This document shows, piece after piece, positions 55,878-64,000 of a DNA stretch of 64,000 nt. Under the pieces are notes generated by a model. That model was not told the DNA's origin. It worked only from the letters and a program-made list of their open reading frames with translations, and did no database searches. Source of the stretch: Tardiphaga robiniae. Its GTDB lineage: Bacteria > Pseudomonadota > Alphaproteobacteria > Rhizobiales > Xanthobacteraceae. The DNA lies in the NCBI RefSeq assembly GCF_013359755.1, contig NZ_JABMCJ010000092.1, positions 1-64,000 on the forward strand, in the 5' to 3' direction. Numbering within the stretch: the stretch's first letter is position 1; every line of letters starts with the position of its first letter. A program made the position numbers and the translations under genes.

Positions 55878-56309
55878 ATGTCCACCATTGCCTTCGATCA
55901 GTTTGCTCTCACCCGCATAGCCGACTTTGCGCGGTCGCTGTCGCGGCTGCATTTGATGGCGCGCCGGCATCCGATCGATGACGATCAGATCGATCGCGAG
56001 TTCAACACCGTTTGCCTCTCGGTCTGGGGCTATACGACGGACGACATCAGCGATGACCTGTTCTCGCTGGAAGATCACGCCTGGCTCGATCAGCTCGACG
56101 AGGCGCATGCGCGGATATTTGCGGCCGAGCAGGGCTACGACCTCGTCGACGACCACGGCATGCTCACCGACTGGTGGGGCTATTGCTGGATGATTCTCGC
56201 CGAGAAGCGCGGATTGCTGACGTCGGAGAATCGCGCTGCGGCGCGTGCGGAGATCGAAGAGAAGTATCTCTCGGCACCGAACGTGATCGGCGTCATCGTC
56301 GGGCGATGA
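55878..56309 (+). CDS. Hypothetical acidic protein (possible DUF4240-like)
   Basis: 143 residues, acidic and mostly helical by composition. Recognisable stretches are DQIDREFNTVCLSVWGYT, DDLFSLEDHAWLDQLDEAHA and a Trp-rich TDWWGYCWMILAEK. I am not sure of the family; DUF4240 is a guess from the Trp pattern. The ATG at 55878 follows the AG-rich stretch GCGAGGACTAG. It is tail-to-tail with the DUF2865 gene, one base apart. No neighbour indicates a role. Confidence 0.7.
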   Translation: MSTIAFDQFALTRIADFARSLSRLHLMARRHPIDDDQIDREFNTVCLSVWGYTTDDISDDLFSLEDHAWLDQLDEAHARIFAAEQGYDLVDDHGMLTDWWGYCWMILAEKRGLLTSENRAAARAEIEEKYLSAPNVIGVIVGR

Positions 56310-56310
56310 T

Positions 56311-57132
56311 CTATTGAAGCTCGGCGCGCTTGGCGCGGGCCGTTGGCGCGCTCTTCGGCACGACGGTTGTGGCAGCAGCCGGCGCTGCATCACGCGCGGC
56401 TTCCGACATCGGCGCTTCGTCGGTGATCATTTCTGCAGAGACCGGTGCCACCTTCATCTCGCCGAGCCGGGCACGGACATCCGAGGTCAGGCCGGGATAA
56501 TTCGCAACCGGCGTGAATTCCGCAGTCTGGGTGTTGCCGGTGCGGACACCCGAGAAAGCGACAAGGCCATTTGTGGTGGCGATCACATCGCCGGGACGCA
56601 GCGACGTATCGAGCGTGAGATCGACCGGCGCCAGGCCCGCGGGATCGCGGCCGTTGCAGGTGCAGTCGGCCTTCAGCGCCTTGCGATAGGCGAAGGCGTT
56701 TTCCAGATCGTTGTAACGCTCACCGGTGCTCGATGATGCGTTCTCGATGCTGCTGCCGAACAGGACCTTGGTGGTCGCCGCCGGGCAGAATGCCTGGCAC
56801 ATCTGAGCGGCGCTCATGCCGCGGCCGAGTGGAAAATATTTGCCGTCGCAGGTGCGCACGCAGAAGGCGGGACCGGAGCCCCCGATAGATGCGCTGCGCT
56901 GCTGTGGCGGCGCTTCGGCCGGCGTGTTGAGGCCGAACGGATCGGAGAAGAAATTGCTCTCCGGCGCGGGCGCGCCGCGGCGCTGCTGCTGTTTCTGCGG
57001 CTGGCCGCCGCCGAACAGGAAGTCGAAGAAATTCTGCGCAGATGCCGTCTGCGGGGTCAGTCCGACGAGGCTCATCGCCGTCAGCAGCACCAGGGGACGC
57101 ACGACACGCGAGGATGTTCGATTGTGACGCAA
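56311..57132 (-). CDS. DUF2865 secreted protein
   Basis: 273 residues. A signal peptide (PLVLLTAMSLVGLTPQTASA) precedes a Gln/Pro-rich linker, then the DUF2865 core with AFCVRTCDGKYFPLGRG, MCQAFCPAATTKVLFGSSIE and ADCTCNGRDPAGLAP. These Cys residues are probably disulfide bonded. The C-terminal third is Ala/Pro-rich. DUF2865 is widespread in Hyphomicrobiales and uncharacterised. Envelope function is likely from the signal peptide only. Confidence 0.9.
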   Translation of the reverse strand: MRHNRTSSRVVRPLVLLTAMSLVGLTPQTASAQNFFDFLFGGGQPQKQQQRRGAPAPESNFFSDPFGLNTPAEAPPQQRSASIGGSGPAFCVRTCDGKYFPLGRGMSAAQMCQAFCPAATTKVLFGSSIENASSSTGERYNDLENAFAYRKALKADCTCNGRDPAGLAPVDLTLDTSLRPGDVIATTNGLVAFSGVRTGNTQTAEFTPVANYPGLTSDVRARLGEMKVAPVSAEMITDEAPMSEAARDAAPAAATTVVPKSAPTARAKRAELQ

Positions 57133-57232
57133 CGCCAGCTCCGCGACCGCATGTCAGTGCCCGAGCGAAAACGCTCCGGTGCGGTGTCATGTTAGGGCGT
57201 CATGGTAAATGAATGGTAACCAGCGCGGCGCG

Positions 57233-58669
57233 CTAGATGAAAAACACCCATGTCATCACCAGGAAGACCGGGATCAGCACCGCACCCGACCACAGGATGT
57301 AACCGAAGAAGCTTGGCATTTTTATGCCCGCGTCGCGGGCGATGGCATAGACCATGAAATTCGGGGCGTTGCCGATATAGGTGTTGGCGCCCATGAACAC
57401 TGCACCTGCTGAAATCGCCGCCAGCGTCGCCGCGCCCGATGCCATCAATGTCTTGGCGTCACCGCCGGTGAGTTCGAAGAACACCAGATAGGTTGGCGCA
57501 TTGTCGAGGAACGACGACAGGATGCCGGTGAGCCAGAAATAGGCGGCATTGTTCGGCGTGCCGTCGGCATGGCTGACGAGCGCCACCAGCGGCGCAAACG
57601 GGCCATTGGCGCCAGCCTGCAGCATGGCCATGACCGGCACGATGCAAATGAAAATGCCGGCGAACAGCAGTGCGACTTCCTCGATCGGCCCCCATTTGAA
57701 ATCGTTCGCCTTGCGGTGCTCGGTCTTTGTCAGCCACAGCGACGCAAATGTCACCAACACGAAAATCACGTCGCGCAGTAAATCCTGCAATGCGAGCGGC
57801 GTGCCGAGCACGGTGAAAGTGATGCCGGGCTTCCAGCTCGCGCTCATCAGGATCGCGCCGATGATTACGACCAGCAGCAGCAGGTTGATCTTGCCGTGCA
57901 GATGAACAGGCGAATCCGGCGTCGGGTCTTTCTTCCTGGGAAAGTTGCCTTCGCGATGATGCAAATAGACATCGAGCACCATGAAGATCGCCAGCACGAT
58001 GCCGGCCGCGAACAGCGTTTCCGGAAAAATGTGCACCGTGGTCCAGAAGAAATCGACGCCGCGGAGGAAGCCAAGGAAGAGTGGGGGATCGCCGAGCGGT
58101 GAGAGCGAGCCGCCGATATTCGAGACGAGGAAGATGAAGAACACCACCACGTGGACGTTAGTGCGACGATCGTCATTGGCGCGGATCAGCGGCCGGATCA
58201 GGATCATCGACGCGCCGGTGGTGCCGACCACGCTCGCGATCAGCGTGCCGAAGCCAAGCAGCACCGTATTGGTGAACACGCTGTCATGCAGGTTGCCTTC
58301 GACATAGATTCCGCCGGCCACCGTGAACAGCGCCAGCAGGAGCAGAATGAAGGGCATGTATTCGAGCAGCACGGTGTGGGAGAGCGTGTGCACCACGGTC
58401 GTTGCATCAGTCACGAAGAACAGCGGCACGATCACCAACGCGGCCCAGAACGCGGCGAACTTGCCGTAATGGCGCTCCCACAGGTGATGATAGAGCACCG
58501 GCCCCGTGGCGATACACAGCAGGATGCCGGCAAATGGTAATGCCCACAGCAGCGACAGTCTGGTGCCATCGAGGCCGCCCTCGGCTGCATGCGCCATATC
58601 GGGCGCAAGCGTGACAATGAGGAGCAAAGCAGCGAGGGCGATGAAGCGAAGCAAAAGGTGACCTTTCAC
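57233..58669 (-). CDS. NhaD-like sodium:proton antiporter (ion transporter superfamily)
   Basis: 478 residues with about twelve helices. An N-terminal hydrophobic signal-like helix (FIALAALLLIVTLAPDMAHA) precedes the exchanger core, which contains VVGTTGASMILIRPLIRAN, NIGGSLSPLGDPPLFLGFL and, in the second half, SSFLDNAPTYLVFFELTGG and FMGANTYIGNAPNFMVYA. The paired re-entrant loops match NhaD and the citrate-type families. Na+/H+ exchange is the usual label; the true substrate may differ. It is separate from pyrE by 43 bases on the same strand. Confidence 0.9.
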   Translation of the reverse strand: MKGHLLLRFIALAALLLIVTLAPDMAHAAEGGLDGTRLSLLWALPFAGILLCIATGPVLYHHLWERHYGKFAAFWAALVIVPLFFVTDATTVVHTLSHTVLLEYMPFILLLLALFTVAGGIYVEGNLHDSVFTNTVLLGFGTLIASVVGTTGASMILIRPLIRANDDRRTNVHVVVFFIFLVSNIGGSLSPLGDPPLFLGFLRGVDFFWTTVHIFPETLFAAGIVLAIFMVLDVYLHHREGNFPRKKDPTPDSPVHLHGKINLLLLVVIIGAILMSASWKPGITFTVLGTPLALQDLLRDVIFVLVTFASLWLTKTEHRKANDFKWGPIEEVALLFAGIFICIVPVMAMLQAGANGPFAPLVALVSHADGTPNNAAYFWLTGILSSFLDNAPTYLVFFELTGGDAKTLMASGAATLAAISAGAVFMGANTYIGNAPNFMVYAIARDAGIKMPSFFGYILWSGAVLIPVFLVMTWVFFI

Positions 58670-58712
58670 TGCGTCCTTGCGCGCATTGTGCGCGAACGGA
58701 GCCGATGAAGGA

Positions 58713-59282
58713 TCAACCCTTCAGAAATTCCCCGGCCTTGTAAAGCGAGCGAAACGCCACGCCGGCCTTGGCAAAGGTTTCGGCTGCGCCTTCATCGCGA
58801 TCAACCATGGTGAACACCAGCACGACTTCGCCGCCGGCCTCGCGCACGGCGTCGAGCGCCTTCACGGCAGAGCCACCAGTGGTGGTGACGTCCTCGACAA
58901 TGACGATGCGCTTACCCTCCAGCGTCTCGCCCTTGGCGAGGCCTTCGACGGCGAGGCGCGCGCCATGTTCCTTCGGCTTCTTGCGGACGAAGAAGGCCGC
59001 GATCGGATGGTTCTTCAGCCAGGAGAGCTGCGCCAGCGCGCCGGCCAGCGGTACGGCGCCCATCTCCAGCCCGCCGACATAATCGAGATTGTCGTCGCGC
59101 AGCGCGTCGTAGGTCAGCTCGGCCAGCAGGGCCGCGCCTTCCGGGTGGCACATCGTGGGTTTCAGGTTGAAATAGAAATTGCTCTTGCGGCCCGAAGCCA
59201 GCGTGATCTCGCCATAACCGAACGAACGGTCGCGGATGATCTCGAACAGGCGGGCGCGGGCGGCTGATTTGGTCAATGGCAT
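58713..59282 (-). CDS. pyrE: Orotate phosphoribosyltransferase
   Basis: 189 residues. It joins orotate and PRPP in pyrimidine synthesis. The PRPP motif is [20 protein letters not shown] near 122-141. [13 protein letters not shown] near 28 is the substrate site and [16 protein letters not shown] follows. The ATG at 59282 is chosen because the N-terminus matches the family; the frame to 59372 lacks homology. Confidence 0.96.
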   Translation of the reverse strand: MPLTKSAARARLFEIIRDRSFGYGEITLASGRKSNFYFNLKPTMCHPEGAALLAELTYDALRDDNLDYVGGLEMGAVPLAGALAQLSWLKNHPIAAFFVRKKPKEHGARLAVEGLAKGETLEGKRIVIVEDVTTTGGSAVKALDAVREAGGEVVLVFTMVDRDEGAAETFAKAGVAFRSLYKAGEFLKG

Positions 59283-59451
59283 GTCTCTGTTGAAACGGTC
59301 TCTGTGCTGAACCGGGCGCAATCTATCGGCGCTTTCCGGCACATTCCAGACTGGCGCGGGCCTCGTCAACACTCTCGGGCCGTTTTACCGCCCATCGAGA
59401 CGATGCTACAGACCGGGCAACAAGATCGGGCAAGACCGGAAGAGGAATCGC

Positions 59452-60078
59452 ATGACTATCGAGCTGCACACCTGGAATACGCCGAATGGCCGCAAGATCT
59501 CCGTCGCACTGGAGGAAATGGGCCTGCCTTACAAGGTCTTCCCGGTGCATATCGGCAAGGGCGAGCAGATGAAGCCCGAATTCCTGAAAATCAGCCCGAA
59601 CAACAAGATCCCGGCTATCGTCGATCCCGACGGCCCGGACGGCAAGCCGGTCAGCGTGTTCGAATCCGGGGCCATCCTGCTGTATCTCGGCGAGAAGACC
59701 GGCAAATTCCTGCCCAAATCCCTCGGCGAGCGCATCCCGGTGCTGGAATGGCTGATGTGGCAGATGGGGGGCTTCGGTCCGATGCCCGGCCAGGTGCATC
59801 ATTTCATCGCGCTGGAGGACGAAACCCAGCGCGTCTATGGGCTGAAGCGCTATTCGGACGAGACGCGCCGGCTCTATGGCGTGCTGGATCGTCGCCTGGC
59901 CGACCATGAATTCGTTGCCGGCGCGCTCTCGGTGGCTGATTTCGCCATCCTCGGCTGGGCCTGGCGCCATGAGCGCCACAAGGTGTCGTTCGCCGATTTC
60001 CCGAATGTCGGCCGCTGGTACGATGCGTTGATGGCGCGTCCGGGTGTGAAGCGCGGCATGGACGCGAAGCTGGATTAA
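59452..60078 (+). CDS. Glutathione S-transferase (YghU/YfcG-like)
   Basis: 208 residues. The thioredoxin-like half has TWNTPNGRKISVALEEMGL at the start and the glutathione site NKIPAIVDPDGPDGKPVSVFESG, where Glu-Ser binds the gamma-glutamyl part. The helical half includes WLMWQMGGFGPMPGQVHHFI and ALSVADFAILGWAW. The TPNG start and EDET-type helix resemble the Nu-class disulfide-bond oxidoreductases. It converges with the LysE gene and overlaps it by four bases. Confidence 0.94.
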   Translation: MTIELHTWNTPNGRKISVALEEMGLPYKVFPVHIGKGEQMKPEFLKISPNNKIPAIVDPDGPDGKPVSVFESGAILLYLGEKTGKFLPKSLGERIPVLEWLMWQMGGFGPMPGQVHHFIALEDETQRVYGLKRYSDETRRLYGVLDRRLADHEFVAGALSVADFAILGWAWRHERHKVSFADFPNVGRWYDALMARPGVKRGMDAKLD

Positions 60079-60710
60079 GCCCGCTTTGTCTCCAGCGCCA
60101 TCCGCACGGCGAGACCGGCCAGCACCGTGCCCATCAGCCAGCGCTGCAGCTTGAGCCAGGTCGGTCGCTCGCCGAGAAACAGGGCGATCGACCCGGCGCC
60201 GAGCGCGATCAGCCCGTTGACGCCGACGCTGATGATCGTCTGCGTCGATCCGAGCACCAGCGACTGCGTCAGCACGCTGCCGGCCGTGGGATCGATGAAT
60301 TGCGGCAGCAGCGCCAGATACAGCATCGCGATCTTTGGATTGAGCAGATTGGTGACGAAGCCCATGACGAACAGCTTGCGCGGGCTGTCGATGGCGAGCT
60401 TCTTGACCTGGAACGGCGAGCGTCCGTTCGGCTTCAGCGCCTGCCATGCCAGCCACAGCAGATAGGCCGCACCGGCGAGCCTCAGCGCGTCATAGGCGTA
60501 AGGGACTGCGAACAGCAGCGCGGTGATGCCGAAGGCCGCGCACAGCATGTAGAAGATGAAACCCAGTGCGACGCCGCCAAGCGACACCATGCCGGCCGCA
60601 GGCCCCTGCGTGATCGAGCGCGAGATCAGATAGATCATGTTCGGTCCCGGCGTCAGCACCATGCCGAGCGAGACGAGGGCGAAGCCGAGCAGGGACGTGA
60701 GATGGGGCAT
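60075..60710 (-). CDS. LysE/RhtB family exporter
   Basis: 211 residues with six helices. The family pattern is GMVLTPGPNMIYLISRSI near 16-33, then SLGGVALGFIFYMLCAAFGI, and NLLNPKIAMLYLALLPQF in the middle. RhtB-type proteins export homoserine, threonine, lysine or other amino acids. It starts at the ATG at 60710 without a strong ribosome site. The end overlaps the GST gene on the opposite strand. Confidence 0.93.
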   Translation of the reverse strand: MPHLTSLLGFALVSLGMVLTPGPNMIYLISRSITQGPAAGMVSLGGVALGFIFYMLCAAFGITALLFAVPYAYDALRLAGAAYLLWLAWQALKPNGRSPFQVKKLAIDSPRKLFVMGFVTNLLNPKIAMLYLALLPQFIDPTAGSVLTQSLVLGSTQTIISVGVNGLIALGAGSIALFLGERPTWLKLQRWLMGTVLAGLAVRMALETKRA

Positions 60711-60830
60711 GGGACTACTCGCAGGCTGGGAATGGTCGTTGTGTAGCCCATGCGATGGCGTCGGACCATTTCGGATTCAGCATCGCAGATAGTCGAAATC
60801 CATCTGCAATGCCGTTCGTGGGCGGTAAAA

Positions 60831-63800
60831 CTAGTGCGCCTCTTCCCAGTTATCCGCCGCGCGCGCATCGACCTGCAGCGGCACCGACAGCAGCACCGCC
60901 GGGAACGGCGCGTCCTGCATCGTGTGCTGCACGATCGGCAGCGTCGCCGCGACTTCGTCGTCGGGGACCTCGAAGATCAGTTCGTCATGCACCTGCAGCA
61001 GCATCTTGGCTGAGAGTTTCTTCTCCGCCAGCGCGTCTCCCATCCGCGTCATGGCGCGGCGGATGATGTCGGCGGCGGTGCCCTGCAGGCGGGCATTGAT
61101 GGCGGCGCGTTCGTTGAAGGCGCGGATCGAAGCGTTGCTTGCCTTGATGTCCGGGTAGTGGCACTTGCGGCCGAACAGGGTCTGCACATAGCCGTGCTCC
61201 CGGCAGAAATCGCGCGTCTGATCCATGTAAGCGCGGATGCCAGGGAAGCGTTCGAAGTACTTCTTGATATAGGCGCCGGCTTCCTCGCGGGGGATGCTGA
61301 GCTGGTTGGCGAGGCCGAAGGCCGAAATGCCGTAGATGATGCCGAAATTGATCGCCTTGGCGCGGCGGCGGATTTCCGCCGGCATGTCCTTGACCGGCAC
61401 GCCGAACATTTCCGAAGCCGTCATGGCGTGAATGTCGAGGCCGTCCTGGAAGGCCTGTTTCAGCACAGGGATATCGGCGATCTCTGCCAGCAGTCGCAAT
61501 TCGATCTGCGAGTAGTCGGCCGACACCAGCTTGTGGCCGGGCGCGGCGATGAAGGCACGCCTGATCTTGCGGCCATCCTCGGTACGAACAGGGATGTTCT
61601 GCAGGTTCGGTTCGTTGGACGATAGGCGGCCCGTGGTGGTCGCCGCCAGTGCGTAGGTGGTGTGAACGCGATGGGTCTGCGGATGCACGTAATTCGGCAG
61701 CGCGTCGGTATAGGTCGAGCGCAATTTCGAGACCTGACGCCAGTCGAGAATCTTGCGCGGGAATTCGTGGCCTTGTTCGGCGAGGTCATCGAGCACCTGC
61801 GCTGAGGTCGACCACGCGCCGGTCTTGGTCTTGCTGCCGCCCGGCAGACCCATCTTGCCGAACAGGATATCGCCCAATTGCTTGGGACTGCCGATATTGA
61901 CCTCCTCGCCGGCGATCTCCCGGATTTCGGCTTCGATGCGGGCAGCAGTCTGCGCGAAATCGGCAGAGAGCTTTGAGAGCACCTGACGATCGATGGAGAT
62001 GCCGCGGCGCTCCATGCGGGCGAGCACGGAGATCAGCGGCCGCTCCAGCGTCTCATAGACGGTGGTCATGTGCTCGGCCGCAAGGCGCGGCTTCAGCACG
62101 TTCCACAGCCGCAGCAACACGTCGGCATCCTCGGCAGCGTAGGCCGTGGCGCGGTCGATCTTGACCTGTTCGAACGTCAGCTTGCCCTTACCGGAGCCGA
62201 TCAGTTCGCCAAAGGTCAGCATGGCATGGCCGAGCCAGATCTCGGCGAGCGCATCGAGGCCATGGGCGTTGCGCCCGGCGTCGAGCGCATAGGACATCAG
62301 TTGCACGTCGTCATGATTGCGCAGGGTGATGCCGTGTTGTGCGAGCAGCACCGCGGTAAACTTGATGTTGAAGCCGATCTTCAGCAGGCCCGCGGATTCC
62401 AGCACCGGTTTCAGCGCTTCAAGCGCATCGGCAGCCTTGATCTGGTCGGGCTCGAGATCGGCGGCGAACAGGCCTGCGCCATCGCCGGATTGGCGATGGG
62501 CCAGCGGCACATAGCAGGCATCATTCGGACCGAGCGACAGCGCGATGCCGACCATGTCGGCCTGCATCGGATCGATCGACGACGCCTTGCATTCGAACGC
62601 GACGTGACCGGTATCGACAATCCTGGCGATCCACGTGTTGAGCTCGGCGAGCGTGCGCACGGACCGGTAGTTGTCGCGCTTCACCGGCATCTTGCGTGCG
62701 GCTTCGGCGCGTGCCTTGGCCAGCGAGATCGGGGTGAGCACATCCTTGCTGCCTGGACCGGTCGCATGGGCGCTACCGCTCACTGGGCCGGTTGCGCCTG
62801 TTTTGCTTTTCGCAGTGGATGTAGATGCAGGGGGTGCAGATTCGGTGTTCCCGAACAGATCGCCGCCTGCCTTATGAGCGGAGGGCGCGGAGCTGCTCTT
62901 CGTCGCGCTGTCGGCCTCCACATCCGCCGGATCGATCTCGGCATATTCAGCGACACGCCGCGTCAGCGTCGAGAATTCCATCGCCTTCAGGAACGCGATC
63001 AGCTTGCGTGCGTCGGGCTCATGCACCGCGAGGTCATCGAGCGGCACGTCGAGGGCGACCTTGTCGTCGAGCAGCACGAGCTGCCGCGAGATTCGCGCCT
63101 TCTCGGCGTGCTCGATCAGTGACTCACGGCGCTTCGGCTGCTTGATCTCGCCAGCGCGGTTCAGCAGCGTTTCGAGGTCGCCATATTCGATGATGAGTTG
63201 CGCAGCGGTCTTGATGCCGATGCCGGGGACGCCGGGCACGTTGTCGACGCTGTCGCCGGCCAGCGCTTGTACTTCGACGACCTTGTTCGGCGGCACGCCG
63301 AATTTCTCGATCACCTCGGCAATGCCGAGGCGACGATCCTTCATGGTGTCGTACATGGTGACCTGTTCGGTCACGAGCTGCATCAGATCCTTGTCCGACG
63401 ACACGATGGTGGCGGTCGCGCCGCGCTCACCGGCTTCGCGGACATAGGTCGCAATCAGATCGTCGGCCTCGAAGCCTGATTGTTCGATGCTCGGCAGGTC
63501 GAAGGCGCGGACGGCGTCGCGGATCAGCGCGAATTGCGGGATCAGGTCGTCCGGCGCCGGCGGCCGGTGCGCCTTGTATTCGGGATACAACTTGTTGCGG
63601 AAGGTCACTTCCGACTTGTCGAAGATGATCGCCAGATGCGTCGGCCGGTTGTCCGGCGGCATGTCGCGGATCAGCTTCCACAGCATGTTGCAGAAGCCCA
63701 GCACCGCATTGACCTGCAGCCCGTCGGATTTGCGGTTCAGCGGCGGCAGTGCGTGATAGGCGCGGAAAATATAGGACGAGCCGTCGACCAGAAAGACATG

Positions 63801-63866
63801 GTCACCCTTCGCGAGGGCCTTGACGGCGGCGGGCTTGGCGGCGGTTGTTTCTGAGGTTTTCGGCAT
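60831..63866 (-). CDS. polA: DNA polymerase I, with atypical 3'-5' exonuclease site
   Basis: 1011 residues. The 5'-3' exonuclease (1-300: FLVDGSSYIFRAYHALPPL, AIIFDKSEVTFRN) and polymerase (about 600-1011: motif A VSADYSQIELRLLAEI, motif B AKAINFGIIYG, motif C QVHDELIFEV) look intact. In the 3'-5' domain (about 400-590) the ExoI motif reads VAFECKASSIDP where active proteins have FDTET, so the two metal acids are Glu and Lys. Asp in HDDVQLMSY and AEDADVLL remain. Proofreading is therefore doubtful. A Ser/Thr/Ala-rich linker of about 60 residues lies near 320-390. The ATG at 63866 follows a weak site. Confidence 0.95.
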   Translation of the reverse strand: MPKTSETTAAKPAAVKALAKGDHVFLVDGSSYIFRAYHALPPLNRKSDGLQVNAVLGFCNMLWKLIRDMPPDNRPTHLAIIFDKSEVTFRNKLYPEYKAHRPPAPDDLIPQFALIRDAVRAFDLPSIEQSGFEADDLIATYVREAGERGATATIVSSDKDLMQLVTEQVTMYDTMKDRRLGIAEVIEKFGVPPNKVVEVQALAGDSVDNVPGVPGIGIKTAAQLIIEYGDLETLLNRAGEIKQPKRRESLIEHAEKARISRQLVLLDDKVALDVPLDDLAVHEPDARKLIAFLKAMEFSTLTRRVAEYAEIDPADVEADSATKSSSAPSAHKAGGDLFGNTESAPPASTSTAKSKTGATGPVSGSAHATGPGSKDVLTPISLAKARAEAARKMPVKRDNYRSVRTLAELNTWIARIVDTGHVAFECKASSIDPMQADMVGIALSLGPNDACYVPLAHRQSGDGAGLFAADLEPDQIKAADALEALKPVLESAGLLKIGFNIKFTAVLLAQHGITLRNHDDVQLMSYALDAGRNAHGLDALAEIWLGHAMLTFGELIGSGKGKLTFEQVKIDRATAYAAEDADVLLRLWNVLKPRLAAEHMTTVYETLERPLISVLARMERRGISIDRQVLSKLSADFAQTAARIEAEIREIAGEEVNIGSPKQLGDILFGKMGLPGGSKTKTGAWSTSAQVLDDLAEQGHEFPRKILDWRQVSKLRSTYTDALPNYVHPQTHRVHTTYALAATTTGRLSSNEPNLQNIPVRTEDGRKIRRAFIAAPGHKLVSADYSQIELRLLAEIADIPVLKQAFQDGLDIHAMTASEMFGVPVKDMPAEIRRRAKAINFGIIYGISAFGLANQLSIPREEAGAYIKKYFERFPGIRAYMDQTRDFCREHGYVQTLFGRKCHYPDIKASNASIRAFNERAAINARLQGTAADIIRRAMTRMGDALAEKKLSAKMLLQVHDELIFEVPDDEVAATLPIVQHTMQDAPFPAVLLSVPLQVDARAADNWEEAH

Positions 63867-64000
63867 GGCCGCAACTTAAGGATTTTCGCCGGAAATGACA
63901 GTCTGTCAGCCAGTCATCCCGCCGGTTTTTGTGATGCCGCCCGGCTTGCGCCGCGCCCTGTTCCATGTGCCCTTGCGCCGGTTATTGCCAATCGAAGGAC

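Overview
The window looks like chromosomal DNA of an alphaproteobacterium of the Hyphomicrobiales, most likely the Bradyrhizobium/Rhodopseudomonas/Afipia group (Nitrobacteraceae). The evidence is high GC, the chvI-chvG-hprK-EIIA-HPr regulatory block opposite pckA, the sfsA-map-radC order, DUF2865 and Gly/Tyr-rich secreted proteins, and dispersed palindromic repeats of a style common in that group. I see no rRNA, tRNA, CRISPR array, phage or insertion-sequence transposase. These assignments come from motif reading alone; no database search was run.

Layout. 0.6-4 kb: a quinone-oxidoreductase-like MDR enzyme, then an SDF-family symporter followed five bases later by an amino-acid-type binding protein. 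4-6.5 kb: an overlapping pair in which an ATP-grasp ligase and a Mur-ligase/FolC-like protein look like the two catalytic halves of cyanophycin synthetase on separate genes. 6.9-12.3 kb: ferredoxin-NADP reductase, an FMN glutamate-synthase-like protein, a two-barrel outer-membrane protein and a small secreted protein. 12.5-17.8 kb: a creatininase-type amidohydrolase divergent from an NMT1-type ABC importer, a 2-hydroxyacid dehydrogenase and a tandem Inh-domain protein. 18-24.6 kb: a Sel1 protein, radC, map, sfsA, an MscS channel and a CPA1 antiporter. 24.6-27.7 kb: a molybdate operon (mop, unknown secreted protein, modA, modB, modC). 27.8-31.8 kb: a MepA endopeptidase, a PAS-GGDEF-EAL protein and an unusual multi-hairpin element.

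31.8-35.8 kb holds a small catabolic island (Bug receptor, FAD hydroxylase, cupin, divergent LysR). 35.9-39.5 kb is an arsenic resistance locus (DUF6428-like protein, arsR, arsC, acr3, MFS). 39.6-45.6 kb holds an orphan LivJ-type receptor, two small proteins, lepA and a GT39 glycosyltransferase. 45.6-52.4 kb is the regulatory PTS/ChvGI/pckA block, which ties envelope or acid sensing and phosphorylation state to carbon metabolism. 52.6-63.9 kb holds a half-size EamA protein, glycogen phosphorylase, DUF2865, an NhaD-like antiporter, pyrE, a GST, a LysE exporter and polA.

The observations most worth follow-up are the split cyanophycin-synthetase-like pair (4217-6536), the multi-hairpin element with repeated GCGA-containing loops (31436-31621), an apparently damaged proofreading site in PolA, the fused Omp25/OprB-like double barrel, and the molybdate operon with its unknown secreted protein. 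Much of the rest is ordinary core genome.
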